Positions 43,023 through 51,331 of a stretch of DNA of 64,000 nt are shown piece by piece. The position numbers and the translations under genes are program-made. Numbering within the stretch: position 1 is the first letter of the stretch; every line of letters starts with the position of its first letter. The notes beneath the pieces were generated by a model that saw nothing but the letters and a program-made list of their open reading frames with translations, was not told where the DNA came from and made no database searches. Location of the stretch: assembly GCA_042408445.1 (NCBI GenBank), contig JBHORC010000025.1, positions 7,646-71,645 of the forward strand, in the 5' to 3' direction. The stretch is from CF-46 sp042408445. GTDB taxonomy: Bacteria; Chloroflexota; Limnocylindria; Limnocylindrales; CSP1-4.

Positions 43023-43370
43023 CGCGGGTGGTTGTGCCGGTTGGGCCCCGCCTTTGTTGGGCGGCGCCTTGCTGGGGCGCCGGCCGGGATTGCCCGTTCT
43101 TGCCGCGCGCATGAACACAGGTGGTATCCCGGCTGACAAGCGGCGCACAGGGCACGCACACCGAAGGAGGGTGACGGGTCGCGAGCGCCCGGCCGGCTGC
43201 TGCCGCCCGGTCGCGGATGCGGGACGGGCCCATCCGCCGCGGAAAGCTGGGCGGATAGGCGGGCGGATAGCACCGGTGCTCATATCGATCGGTCGATCGG
43301 TCGATCGGCGACCGGCTCCCGCCGACTCGCCCCCGGCCCGGCATGCGCGCGGTCCGGCACGCGCGTGGCC
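43023..43370. other. Gene-free 350-bp stretch with small repeats
   Basis: No convincing gene is seen on either strand; the frames that are open have poor codon character. It holds three exact tandem copies of TCGATCGG (43285-43308), a palindrome GCACCGGTGC near 43270, repeated GGGCGGATAG steps just before it, and a CGGCGCC/GGCGCCG hairpin near 43066-43086. No known riboswitch core was recognised. Confidence 0.5.
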
Positions 43371-43389
43371 CGTCCGCGACGCGCGGACG
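43371..43389 (-). terminator. Hairpin terminator of ppk2
   Basis: CGTCCGCG (43371-43378) and CGCGGACG (43382-43389) form a perfect 8-bp stem with a 3-nt loop, 7 nt beyond the stop of the minus-strand kinase gene. Confidence 0.6.
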
Positions 43390-43396
43390 TCCGGCC

Positions 43397-44236
43397 CTAC
43401 TCGATGACGACGCCCGTCAGGTCGTCCGGCGACGGCGGGTACTCCATCTTCAGGTCGTCCAGGGTGTCGGCGACGATGTCCGCGACCGCGAGGTTCCGGA
43501 ACCACTTCTTGTTCGACGGGATCACGTGCCAGGGCGCGATGTCGGTCGAGCAGCGCTCGAGCATCGCCTCGTACGCCGCCACGTAGTCGTCCCACAGCTT
43601 CCGCTCGTCGAGGTCCCGCAGGCGGAACTTCCAGCGCTTGTCGGGGTCGTCGAGACGCGCCTGGAACCGCTCCTTCTGCTCGTCCCGATCGATCCACAGG
43701 AAGAACTTCAGGATCGTCGTGCCCTCGTCGACGAGGAGCCGCTCGAAGTCGTTGATCTGGTCGTACCGCTTCGACCAGACGTCCTTCGGCACGAGGTCAT
43801 GGACGCGGACGACGAGGACGTCCTCGTAGTGGGACCGGTTGAAGATCGAGATCTCCCCCTTGCCCGGCGTCCGCTGGTGGATCCGCCACAGGTAGTCGTG
43901 GGCGAGCTCCACGGGGGTCGGCGCCTTCCACGACGTGACGATGCAGCCCATCGGGTTGAACGCGGTCATGACGTGCCGGACCGTGCCGTCCTTGCCGGCC
44001 GCGTCGATGCCCTGGAGGACGATGAGGACGCGCTGCTTCGCCTCGGCCCACAACCGGTCCTGGAGGCTCGTCAGCCGCTCGAGCCCCTTCGCCAGGTCCT
44101 CGTCCGAGTGGCCCTTCGAGCGGCCGTGCGTCTCCGCCGGATCGATGTCGGCGAGGCGGACCTTCGCCCCGGGCTCGATCCGGAGCCGCTCGCGGAGGCT
44201 GGCGGACCGACGGTTGCGATGGGGCGACGGGCTCAT
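43397..44236 (-). CDS. ppk2: Polyphosphate kinase 2 family protein
   Basis: The protein has 279 residues, a one-domain PPK2. These enzymes transfer phosphate between polyphosphate and nucleotides, usually making NTP from NDP or NMP. The Walker A motif GIDAAGKDGT is at 76-85, Walker B FNRSHYEDVLVVRVH near 130, and the lid carries QARLDDPDKRWKFRLRDLDE. The family subclass (NMP versus NDP use) cannot be settled by eye. The ATG at 44234-44236 has AGAGG 8 nt upstream; an ATG at 44258-44260 would add eight residues. It is divergent from the aldehyde dehydrogenase gene. Confidence 0.88.
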   Translation of the reverse strand: MSPSPHRNRRSASLRERLRIEPGAKVRLADIDPAETHGRSKGHSDEDLAKGLERLTSLQDRLWAEAKQRVLIVLQGIDAAGKDGTVRHVMTAFNPMGCIVTSWKAPTPVELAHDYLWRIHQRTPGKGEISIFNRSHYEDVLVVRVHDLVPKDVWSKRYDQINDFERLLVDEGTTILKFFLWIDRDEQKERFQARLDDPDKRWKFRLRDLDERKLWDDYVAAYEAMLERCSTDIAPWHVIPSNKKWFRNLAVADIVADTLDDLKMEYPPSPDDLTGVVIE

Positions 44237-44309
44237 CGGCAGGACCTCTGGACGGGGCATGGCTCGGACGGTGGCTAGAATGGCAGAACGATCCGAACCA
44301 GGAGCTCTC

Positions 44310-45755
44310 ATGGCCACCGTGACCGGCGCCAAGCCGCATCCGATCTTTCTCGCCGGCAAGTGGGTCGAATCCGACGATCCCCTCGTCGTATCCAACCCGG
44401 CCGATCCGGAGAACCCCGCCGGCGCGACGTTCCATGCGACCGAGGCGCAGTACGAGGAGGCGGTCGAGGCCGCCGTCGCGGCCTTCGAGGTGACCCGGAC
44501 GCTGCCCGCCTACGAGCGCGCCGCGATCCTCCGCAACATCAGCTCCGGGATCCGGGCGCGCCGCGAGGAGCTCGGGCGGTTGCTCGCGCTGGAGGCCGGC
44601 AAGCCGATCCGCGATGCGCTCGTGGAGGTGGATCGAGGGGCGCTCACGTTCCGGCTCGGGGCGGAGGAGGCGGAGCGGATGGTCGGCGAGACGATCCCGC
44701 TCGATGTCATGCCCGCGTCCAAGGGCCGGGTCGGGATCACGCGTCGGTTCCCGATCGGCCCGATCGCCGGGATCAGCCCGTTCAACTTCCCGCTGAACCT
44801 CGCCGCGCACAAGGTCGCGCCGGCGATCGCGACCGGCAACCCGATCGTCCTGAAGCCGCCGTCCAAGGATCCCCTCACGATGCTCAGCGTCGCGGAGATC
44901 ATCGAGGAGGCCGGCGCACCGGCCGGCTCGGTGAGCATCCTGCCGATGAGTCGCGAGCTCGGCGACCGGATGGTCTCGGACGACCGGTTCAAGCTGCTGA
45001 CGTTCACCGGGAGTCCCTCCGTCGGCTGGCGGATGAAGGAGCGCGCCGGCAAGAAGAAGGTCGTGCTGGAGCTCGGCGGCAACGCCGGCGTGATCGTCGA
45101 CAAGAGCGCCGACCTGGACTGGGCCGTCCGACGGACGATCGTCGGGGCGTTCGGCTACGCCGGTCAGGTCTGCATCAGCGTCCAGCGGATGTTCGTCCAC
45201 GAGGACATCTGGGACCCGTTCATGACGAAGCTCGTCGAGGGTGCGCGGGTGCTGAAGCTCGGCGATCCGCTCGACCCCCAGACCGACATCGGCCCGATGG
45301 TTGACGAGAACGCCGCATCGCGGACCCAGCGCTGGGTCGACGAGGCGCTCGCCGCGGGCGGCAAGGCGCTCCTCGGCGGCAAGGCGGACGGGACCTTCTT
45401 CCCGCCGACGGTCCTGACGGATGTGCCCACGACCGCGGCCGTCTGCTCGAACGAGGCCTTCGCGCCGCTCGTCGTCGCGTTCAGGTTCCGCGACATCGGC
45501 GACGCGATCCGCGAGGTCAACGACTCGTTCTTCGGGTTGCAGACGGGCATCTTCACGAACGAGCTGGACCACGCCTGGAAGGCGTTCAACGAGCTCGAGG
45601 TCGGTGGCGTGATCGTCAACGACGTCCCGACGTACCGGGCGGATCACATGCCGTATGGTGGCGTCAAGGACTCGGGCATGGGCCGTGAGGGGCTCCGCTG
45701 GGCGGTCGAGGACATGACCGAGCTACGGATCATGGTGCTCGCCTGGCCGAGCTGA
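44310..45755 (+). CDS. NAD(P)-dependent aldehyde dehydrogenase
   Basis: The protein has 481 residues. The catalytic cysteine is Cys288 (YAGQVCISVQR) and the general base Glu254 (LELGGNAG). GPIAGISPFNFPLNLAAHKV and GNPIVLKPPSKDPL build the cofactor site. Overall it resembles succinate-semialdehyde, lactaldehyde or glyceraldehyde-3-phosphate (non-phosphorylating) dehydrogenases, so the aldehyde cannot be named. AGGAG precedes the ATG, and TAGAAT (44276-44281) is a good -10 candidate. It is convergent with the phosphotransferase gene. Confidence 0.88.
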   Translation: MATVTGAKPHPIFLAGKWVESDDPLVVSNPADPENPAGATFHATEAQYEEAVEAAVAAFEVTRTLPAYERAAILRNISSGIRARREELGRLLALEAGKPIRDALVEVDRGALTFRLGAEEAERMVGETIPLDVMPASKGRVGITRRFPIGPIAGISPFNFPLNLAAHKVAPAIATGNPIVLKPPSKDPLTMLSVAEIIEEAGAPAGSVSILPMSRELGDRMVSDDRFKLLTFTGSPSVGWRMKERAGKKKVVLELGGNAGVIVDKSADLDWAVRRTIVGAFGYAGQVCISVQRMFVHEDIWDPFMTKLVEGARVLKLGDPLDPQTDIGPMVDENAASRTQRWVDEALAAGGKALLGGKADGTFFPPTVLTDVPTTAAVCSNEAFAPLVVAFRFRDIGDAIREVNDSFFGLQTGIFTNELDHAWKAFNELEVGGVIVNDVPTYRADHMPYGGVKDSGMGREGLRWAVEDMTELRIMVLAWPS

Positions 45756-45793
45756 CCAGGGGCGCTGCACCGCGCCTCGCCTGAGGGCGCGGG

Positions 45794-47068
45794 TCAGCTC
45801 TCCGCGCGGGCGAGCTCCTCGATCGCGGCGATCGGCCCGTCGATGCTCGCCCGGCGCCAGGCCGGTTCGACGAGCGGTCGCCGGATCCGGTACATCGCCG
45901 CGACGACGCGACCTGCCCACCACGCGACGGCGATCGCCTTCAGCTGATCGGCCGTCGGCATCGTCCCGAGCCGCCGAGTGAAGTAGGGGCCGAGACGGTC
46001 CAGCGTGCGCTCGGCACGCCAGAAGCCATCGGTGAACATCAGGCCGAAGTCCGCGCCGCGGCGCGAACCGTCCGTCGTGGCGAGCACGTTCATCAGGTCG
46101 ACCCCGGGTGGGCCTCCCTCGTGCCACGTGTCCCAGTCGAACACGCCGCTCAGGCGGTCGTTCTGGACCAGGAGGTTGTTCAGCCACAGGTCGCCGTGGA
46201 GCATCGTCGCCGGCAGCGAGCCCAGCCAGCGGGTGGCGTGATCGCGGATGTCCCGGAGACGGCCGGCGGCCGCGGGAACGGCCTGGGCGATCGTCTCGAG
46301 GTCCTCGTGGAGCGCGCGCGCGGGATCGACCGACTCCGGGAGGGACGCGCAGAACTCGACGAGATCGTCGTAGAGGCCGGGCACCAGCCGCCTCGGATGG
46401 CTGCCGCCGAGCCTCGTCTCGGTCGTCCACATGGCTCCAGCGGTCGTCCCGCTTGCGAGCGGCCGGGGAACCCGCTCGACCCCCGCGGCGGCGAGCGCCT
46501 CGAGAGCCCGGAACCCGATCATGAGGTCCGTCGGATGTCGGGCGGCCGCGACCCGCAGCTCGGCAGGGGTCCCGTCGCGCAGTGTCAGGTGGGCGAGTGC
46601 GGACCCGTTCCCGCTCGGCCGGAGCTGGACCGTGCCCGGGCTGCCGCCGGCGGCGAGGACCACCGCATCGATCACCCGCGGGACGGGTCCCGATGTCGTG
46701 ACCTCGGCGAGCGCGGTGCCGAGCAGAACGGCGCGGATCCGCTGGCGGAGGAAGCCGGGCCGCACGACCGGGCCCAACCGATGGATCGTGACGTGGGGGT
46801 ACCGCGGCAGGGCCCGGAGCTGGAGCAGCGCGACCTCGCGGCGGATCGCGGGCACGATCGACTCCGGCCCGGGCCGGCGGTTCACCGGGATCCGGCCGAA
46901 GACGAGGACGGCCTCGCCCGACGTGGTCGGAAGGGTCCATCGATAGTCCGCCTCCACGATCCGGCAGCTCGTCGTGGGATCGGCGGGCGTGTAGAGCGAC
47001 GCCAGCATCGAGAACGGTGAGGGCAGGACGACGTCCGGCGGTAGCTGCGCAACCCCCTCGTCCGACAT
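45794..47068 (-). CDS. Aminoglycoside-phosphotransferase-fold kinase
   Basis: The protein has 424 residues. The second half is an APH/choline-kinase fold: the catalytic loop is LHGDLWLNNLLVQN near 289 and the magnesium-binding motif VFDWDTWHEGGPPGVDLMNV near 307. The first ~170 residues are an extra domain without clear motif. The gene follows the polysaccharide flippase after 2 bp, so a role in modifying or activating a sugar, lipid carrier or polymer is more plausible than drug resistance. The acceptor is unknown. Confidence 0.8.
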   Translation of the reverse strand: MSDEGVAQLPPDVVLPSPFSMLASLYTPADPTTSCRIVEADYRWTLPTTSGEAVLVFGRIPVNRRPGPESIVPAIRREVALLQLRALPRYPHVTIHRLGPVVRPGFLRQRIRAVLLGTALAEVTTSGPVPRVIDAVVLAAGGSPGTVQLRPSGNGSALAHLTLRDGTPAELRVAAARHPTDLMIGFRALEALAAAGVERVPRPLASGTTAGAMWTTETRLGGSHPRRLVPGLYDDLVEFCASLPESVDPARALHEDLETIAQAVPAAAGRLRDIRDHATRWLGSLPATMLHGDLWLNNLLVQNDRLSGVFDWDTWHEGGPPGVDLMNVLATTDGSRRGADFGLMFTDGFWRAERTLDRLGPYFTRRLGTMPTADQLKAIAVAWWAGRVVAAMYRIRRPLVEPAWRRASIDGPIAAIEELARAES

Positions 47069-47070
47069 CC

Positions 47071-48696
47071 TCACGTCGCGTCCTCGCGCGGTCGCTCCTG
47101 GAAGAGCCGGCGGACGATCCCGAACCGCATCAGCTCCGGGTACACCTCGCCCACGTGCAGGGCGTGGCGGTTCACGCCGAGGACGGCGAGCGACACGACC
47201 CCGGCAACCGCGACGCCGACGAAGAGGTTCGGATGGACGAGCAGGGCAAACACGCAGAGCGCGACGGCCGCAACCACGATCGACGCGTAGGCGGTGAGGT
47301 ATCGCCGATCGAACGCCCGGACGGTGGTTCGCGACCGCATTCCCCATTGGTACAGCACGTTCTGCAGGATGAGGCTGCCGGTTGTCGCGACGGCCGCCCC
47401 GATCGCCCCGTACTGGCGGATCAGGACCACGCTTGCGATCACGCTCAGGACCGCGACGGAGCCGTCCGTCGCGACCATGTACCGGACGCGCCCGAACACC
47501 CGCAGGAGCAGTGAGTTGAAGCCGAAGGCAGCGTTCGCGTAGTAGCCGATGACGAGGATGCTCAGGACGAGGCCGCTGTCGCGGTAGCGGTCGCCGAACA
47601 GGAAGACCGAGACCGGCTCCGAGAACGCGAGGCCCACCGCGAAGACCGGGAACGACAGGATCGCGATCCACACCGCCGTCTGCCAGTAGAGGTTGTTCAG
47701 CTCCTTGTGGTCGCGCCGCGCGAACAGCCGTGACGCGCCCGGCGTGAAGACGAACCGGAAGCTCGTCGAGACGAAGATCGTCTGGATCGCGATCGGCAGG
47801 ACGGCGCGGTAGTCCGCCACCTCCCGGGCGTCGCGGAAGAACTGCAGGAGGATGATCGTCAGCGAGTTCCGGAGCACGAACACGAGGTCGGACGCGAGCA
47901 GCGGGATGCTGAACGAGAACAGCTCCCGGAACGGCAGCTTGATCGTCCGCCGGTTCAGGTGCTCGGTCAGCCCCTGGCGAACGAGCAGCCGGACGAGCGA
48001 CGACCCGTAGATCAGGATCCCGAGCGCCGTCGCCAGGACGTAGCCGGCCGCGAGGACCCGCAGCCCATTCGAGCTGATCACGAGGAAGATCACGACGCTC
48101 AGCTCGAGGACCGGGGCGAAGACGTAGCGCCGGAAGAAGATCGCCCGCGGCGTCCCGAAGCTTGCGAACATCGCGATCAGCAGGCTGTCGAGCGCCTGCA
48201 GCGGGGCGAGCGCGATCATGATGAGCAGGACGGTGACGGCCGCGTCGTCGCCGAGCAGCCTCCCGACGACGTCGTGGCCGAGCTCGACCGCGAGGATCAT
48301 CCCGAGACCGATCGTCAGAACCGTCCCGAAGACGATCGCGATCGTCCCCCACATCCGGTCGTAGTCGCGGTGCTCCTGGTAGATCGGCGCGAAGCGACCG
48401 ACCGTCCGCTCCAGGCCGAGCAGACAGGCGGTCGTCCCGATCGCGACGATCGACAGGACGAAGGCGAACGTCCCGTAGTCGGTCTTCGACAGGTGCCGGA
48501 CGATCAGGACCTGGGTGATGAAATCGAGCGACAGGCCCAGGATCCGGCCGAACAGCAGCAGGCTGGAGCCACGGATGTGGCGGACGTTCGCGGACTGGTT
48601 CTCGGCTGACCCTGCCGGCGAAGCCTCGGCGGGTGGCGCAGCGGCGCCAGCCGACGCTGCGGCTGGCCCCCGCACCTCGGTGGGTTGGGAGGACAT
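47071..48696 (-). CDS. Polysaccharide flippase (Wzx/MOP superfamily)
   Basis: The protein has 541 residues with about 14 membrane helices. It matches oligosaccharide flippases that move lipid-linked repeat units outward: GSSLLLFGRILGLSLDFITQ and VLIVRHLSKTDYGTFAFVLS at the start, and later FSFSIPLLASDLVFVLRNSL. A Ala/Pro-rich N-terminal tail of ~35 residues is non-conserved. GGAGA precedes the ATG; a TATCGT hexamer at 48753-48758 (minus) is a weak -10 candidate. It forms a two-gene unit with the kinase-fold gene. Confidence 0.87.
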   Translation of the reverse strand: MSSQPTEVRGPAAASAGAAAPPAEASPAGSAENQSANVRHIRGSSLLLFGRILGLSLDFITQVLIVRHLSKTDYGTFAFVLSIVAIGTTACLLGLERTVGRFAPIYQEHRDYDRMWGTIAIVFGTVLTIGLGMILAVELGHDVVGRLLGDDAAVTVLLIMIALAPLQALDSLLIAMFASFGTPRAIFFRRYVFAPVLELSVVIFLVISSNGLRVLAAGYVLATALGILIYGSSLVRLLVRQGLTEHLNRRTIKLPFRELFSFSIPLLASDLVFVLRNSLTIILLQFFRDAREVADYRAVLPIAIQTIFVSTSFRFVFTPGASRLFARRDHKELNNLYWQTAVWIAILSFPVFAVGLAFSEPVSVFLFGDRYRDSGLVLSILVIGYYANAAFGFNSLLLRVFGRVRYMVATDGSVAVLSVIASVVLIRQYGAIGAAVATTGSLILQNVLYQWGMRSRTTVRAFDRRYLTAYASIVVAAVALCVFALLVHPNLFVGVAVAGVVSLAVLGVNRHALHVGEVYPELMRFGIVRRLFQERPREDAT

Positions 48697-48894
48697 CGAT
48701 CTCCGGTCGAGCGCGTGGATGGGCAGAAGAACGATCGTTGAGGGCGCCCGCCACGATACAGGACGACGCGGACGAGAGGCTTCCCTCCCACGGGCTCGAC
48801 GGTGCTGGTCGGCAACGCAGGCGGCCGCTGCGTGCGCCGTCGGGCGGGACGCCCGGGACCCCCGCGGGCTCCGCAGAGAACCCCTGGAGACGAA

Positions 48895-48925
48895 ACGACG
48901 GCGGGCCCGGAGGACCCGCCGTCGT
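48895..48925 (-). terminator. Hairpin terminator of the alginate-lyase-like gene
   Basis: ACGACGGCGGG (48895-48905) and CCCGCCGTCGT (48915-48925) form a perfect 11-bp stem 20 nt beyond the stop of the minus-strand gene. The gene-free stretch from here to the flippase start (48697-48894) shows nothing further. Confidence 0.65.
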
Positions 48926-48945
48926 CGCTGAAGCTGCTGCTGGGA

Positions 48946-51018
48946 CTAGCCGGCCGAGAGGACCTCGAGCTCATCGATCGCCACCGTCGGCCGCCCGGTC
49001 GTCCCGGCGGCCTTGATGACGAGCGTGTGCGTCCCCGAGGTCATGTTCCGGCTGAAGATCACCCGGCGCGCCGCGAAGGTCGAGGCGTACTGGTCGACGA
49101 CCGCGACGAGCGTCCCATCGAGGTAGACCCGCGACTTGCCACGACCCGGGCCCTGCGGCCCGATCCAGCTCACCGAGGTCCCGACGAACCGGAGGGTCGA
49201 GACCCCCGTGGACGTCCGGGTGAAGTGGGCCTTTCCGCCGAGGTACGAGGCCGAGCCGGCGACACCCCACGTTCCGCGCCAGCCGATGCCCGGAGAGGCA
49301 TCACTGACGAGGCCGACGTGCCGCGGCCCGACGGTCTTCCACGGACTCGCCCGGCCGGCGAGGTCCACGGCCCGCACCCGGTAGATGTACTCGTGACCCG
49401 GTGTGAGCGTGCTCCACCGGGACGTTGCCTTTGCCGACGGCAGCGGCAACGCGACGTACGCCTTGCCATCGACGCTGATCTGGAGCTCGAAGCGGCGGAG
49501 GCCGTTGTGCGAGCTCGCGAGCGACCATCGGACGAGGACCGGCACGGTCGTCGTCGGGATCGTCGCCGACGGGTAGAGACCGATCGAGGGCGCGCCCACG
49601 ACAGGCGGGGTCGTCGACGTCGTTCCGCCGGAACCCGTGCTCCCGCCGCTGCCACCGGAGCCGCCGGAGCCACCGCTTCCGCCGGAGCTACCGCCACCGC
49701 CGGACGTCGGCGCCTTGCCACCGCCGTACAGCCAGTCGGTGAATCCGATCCCGCGGCCGAGGCCGGAAGCCTTGGTCGGGAGGGACGTCCCGTACCGGGC
49801 GTTGAGGAGCCACGGCATCTGGCGACTCGCCTGGGTCTCGTTCCAGCCGGTGCCGCCAGAGGCGCCGGACCGGCTGATGATCGCCGCCGCCCGTTCGAGC
49901 GCCTTGCCCGACCAGGACCACGCGTCCGGATAGCCGTTCCGGTAGAGCAGCTCGACCTGGAGGCCGGTGCCCTGGAGCGACTCGAGCTGGTACGGGATCG
50001 CGGGATCCCGCGGCGGCCACTGGAGCATGCCGCCCCGGCTCATGTCCGACGCGAAGCCGCCGTCGAGGTTGACGCCGCTCCTGGAGCAGGACGGGTTCTC
50101 CGGCAGGTAGTTCGACGCGCTCGCAGAACAGCTCCACGAGAGATCCGCGGAGTCGACATTCGAGCCGTCGAACGCATACGCCGCGCGATCGCCCAGGAAT
50201 CCCTGGGTCACCCGTGCAGCCACGGCCAGGTCGGCCTTGTCGCCGAGATAGAGATCCGCCGCGATCCGCGCCGCGCCGGCATACGCGCCCCAGTTGTTCG
50301 GGGCGACGTCGTGCGTCACGACGAGCGAGTAGCGGGTGGAATGGCCACCGATGTTCTTCGCCCGGATGCCCGTGAGCCAGGTCCGGAACGTCGCATCATC
50401 GGTGCCGGCCAGGTCGGCGAGGTCCGCCGCCAGGACGTACGCGGTCAGCTGGCGACCGAGCGCGAGCGCGGCGTTGTTGCAACCGACGCGTTGGGTCGGG
50501 ATCGCCGCCATCACGCCGGCGCGTGCCTTGGCGCCGTAGGACGCCACACCGGTCCGCGCGTAGACGAGCGCGGCCGCGAGCGTGTACAGGTGGTGCTTGC
50601 TGTCCTGGTTGCAGAGGTTCGGGACCGGGAACGAGGTATCCGCGGTGGCCTTGACCTCGTCCCAGGCAGCTCCGCTCGTCGGGAGCGCCATGAGCTCCGC
50701 GCGCGGCATCAGGATGTAGGTCGACGCAGCAGTGGCCGATTGGGTGGCCGGGGTTCCTCCGCCGCCAAGGGCGACGACCGCGATCACCGCGACGATCATC
50801 CAGCGCATCCGAGTGCGGGTGAATCGCCGTCGGCCGCCCGCTTCGGGGTCAGGGATCGGCAGCCGCGGGCGGGAGCCCGGCGGTCGGCGTGCCAGCGGGT
50901 TCGGCGCGATCGAGATGACGCTCGTGTTCGTCGGTCGCTCGAACGTCAACGGGGTGACCGGAGTGACGGTGCTGTGTCGGCCAGACGTCCGCTGGACGCC
51001 GTTCTTCACCGATCCCAT
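48946..51018 (-). CDS. Secreted alginate-lyase-like protein with FnIII and C-terminal beta domain
   Basis: The protein has 690 residues. The ATG at 51016-51018 has a strong AGAGGAG. A 70-residue basic N-terminus precedes one hydrophobic segment (MRWMIVAVIAVVALGGG, 71-87), an unusually long n-region. Residues ~100-430 are alpha-helical with VAPNNWGAYAGAARIAADLY near 240, which resembles the N-N-[HW] region of alginate lyases (PL5-like fold). A Gly/Ser linker (about 439-466) leads to a fibronectin-III-like domain (about 470-555) and a final jelly-roll-like domain. It is paralogous to the protein at 56073. Substrate is unknown. Confidence 0.75.
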   Translation of the reverse strand: MGSVKNGVQRTSGRHSTVTPVTPLTFERPTNTSVISIAPNPLARRPPGSRPRLPIPDPEAGGRRRFTRTRMRWMIVAVIAVVALGGGGTPATQSATAASTYILMPRAELMALPTSGAAWDEVKATADTSFPVPNLCNQDSKHHLYTLAAALVYARTGVASYGAKARAGVMAAIPTQRVGCNNAALALGRQLTAYVLAADLADLAGTDDATFRTWLTGIRAKNIGGHSTRYSLVVTHDVAPNNWGAYAGAARIAADLYLGDKADLAVAARVTQGFLGDRAAYAFDGSNVDSADLSWSCSASASNYLPENPSCSRSGVNLDGGFASDMSRGGMLQWPPRDPAIPYQLESLQGTGLQVELLYRNGYPDAWSWSGKALERAAAIISRSGASGGTGWNETQASRQMPWLLNARYGTSLPTKASGLGRGIGFTDWLYGGGKAPTSGGGGSSGGSGGSGGSGGSGGSTGSGGTTSTTPPVVGAPSIGLYPSATIPTTTVPVLVRWSLASSHNGLRRFELQISVDGKAYVALPLPSAKATSRWSTLTPGHEYIYRVRAVDLAGRASPWKTVGPRHVGLVSDASPGIGWRGTWGVAGSASYLGGKAHFTRTSTGVSTLRFVGTSVSWIGPQGPGRGKSRVYLDGTLVAVVDQYASTFAARRVIFSRNMTSGTHTLVIKAAGTTGRPTVAIDELEVLSAG

Positions 51019-51331
51019 CGTGCTCCTCTCTACCAGATCGCCGCCTGGGGACGACGAACGCAGGCTGGGGCGAAGACGACGGAGCGCTTCGCCGTGGCTC
51101 GGGGCGCTTGGGGTGACGCCCTGGTCCTGACTGTCGGTGCGACCCGCGGCTGACGGCTTGATGTGGGGACCGCGCCTGGGGAAGGTCGCCGGGACAGGAG
51201 GATCGCCGCATTGTGCACCCCGGAGCGCCCCGCTGCACCCCGGAATCGACCAGACCCCACCGAACTGCCCGATCGTCCCGGGGTCCGCGACGCTGTTGCC
51301 GCCACGCCACACCGGGGCGCGAGACTGCGGC
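51019..51331. other. Divergent intergenic region, 313 bp
   Basis: This region should hold promoters for the lyase-like gene (minus) and the acyl-CoA dehydrogenase gene (plus). GAGACT lies about 6 nt before the GTG at 51332. The minus strand contains ccgagccacggcgaag, faintly like a GEMM core, but the conserved gacgcaaagcc is absent. No gene is seen. Confidence 0.45.

Noticed and set aside
42920..43273. Minus-strand frame with a cysteine cluster (CAACQPGYHLCSC)
   Set aside because: The frame overlaps the end of the DUF853 gene, has poor codon character and no Shine-Dalgarno; the cysteines look accidental.
45794..47068. Aminoglycoside resistance gene
   Set aside because: The fold matches, but the extra N-terminal domain and tight linkage to a flippase point to a glycan or lipid substrate; no resistance context is present.
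51019..51180. Possible third GEMM riboswitch on the minus strand before the 48946-51018 gene
   Set aside because: Only ccgagccacggcgaag is faintly similar; the conserved gacgcaaagcc core, the GNRA-capped P2 and the closing gggttgcc are missing.
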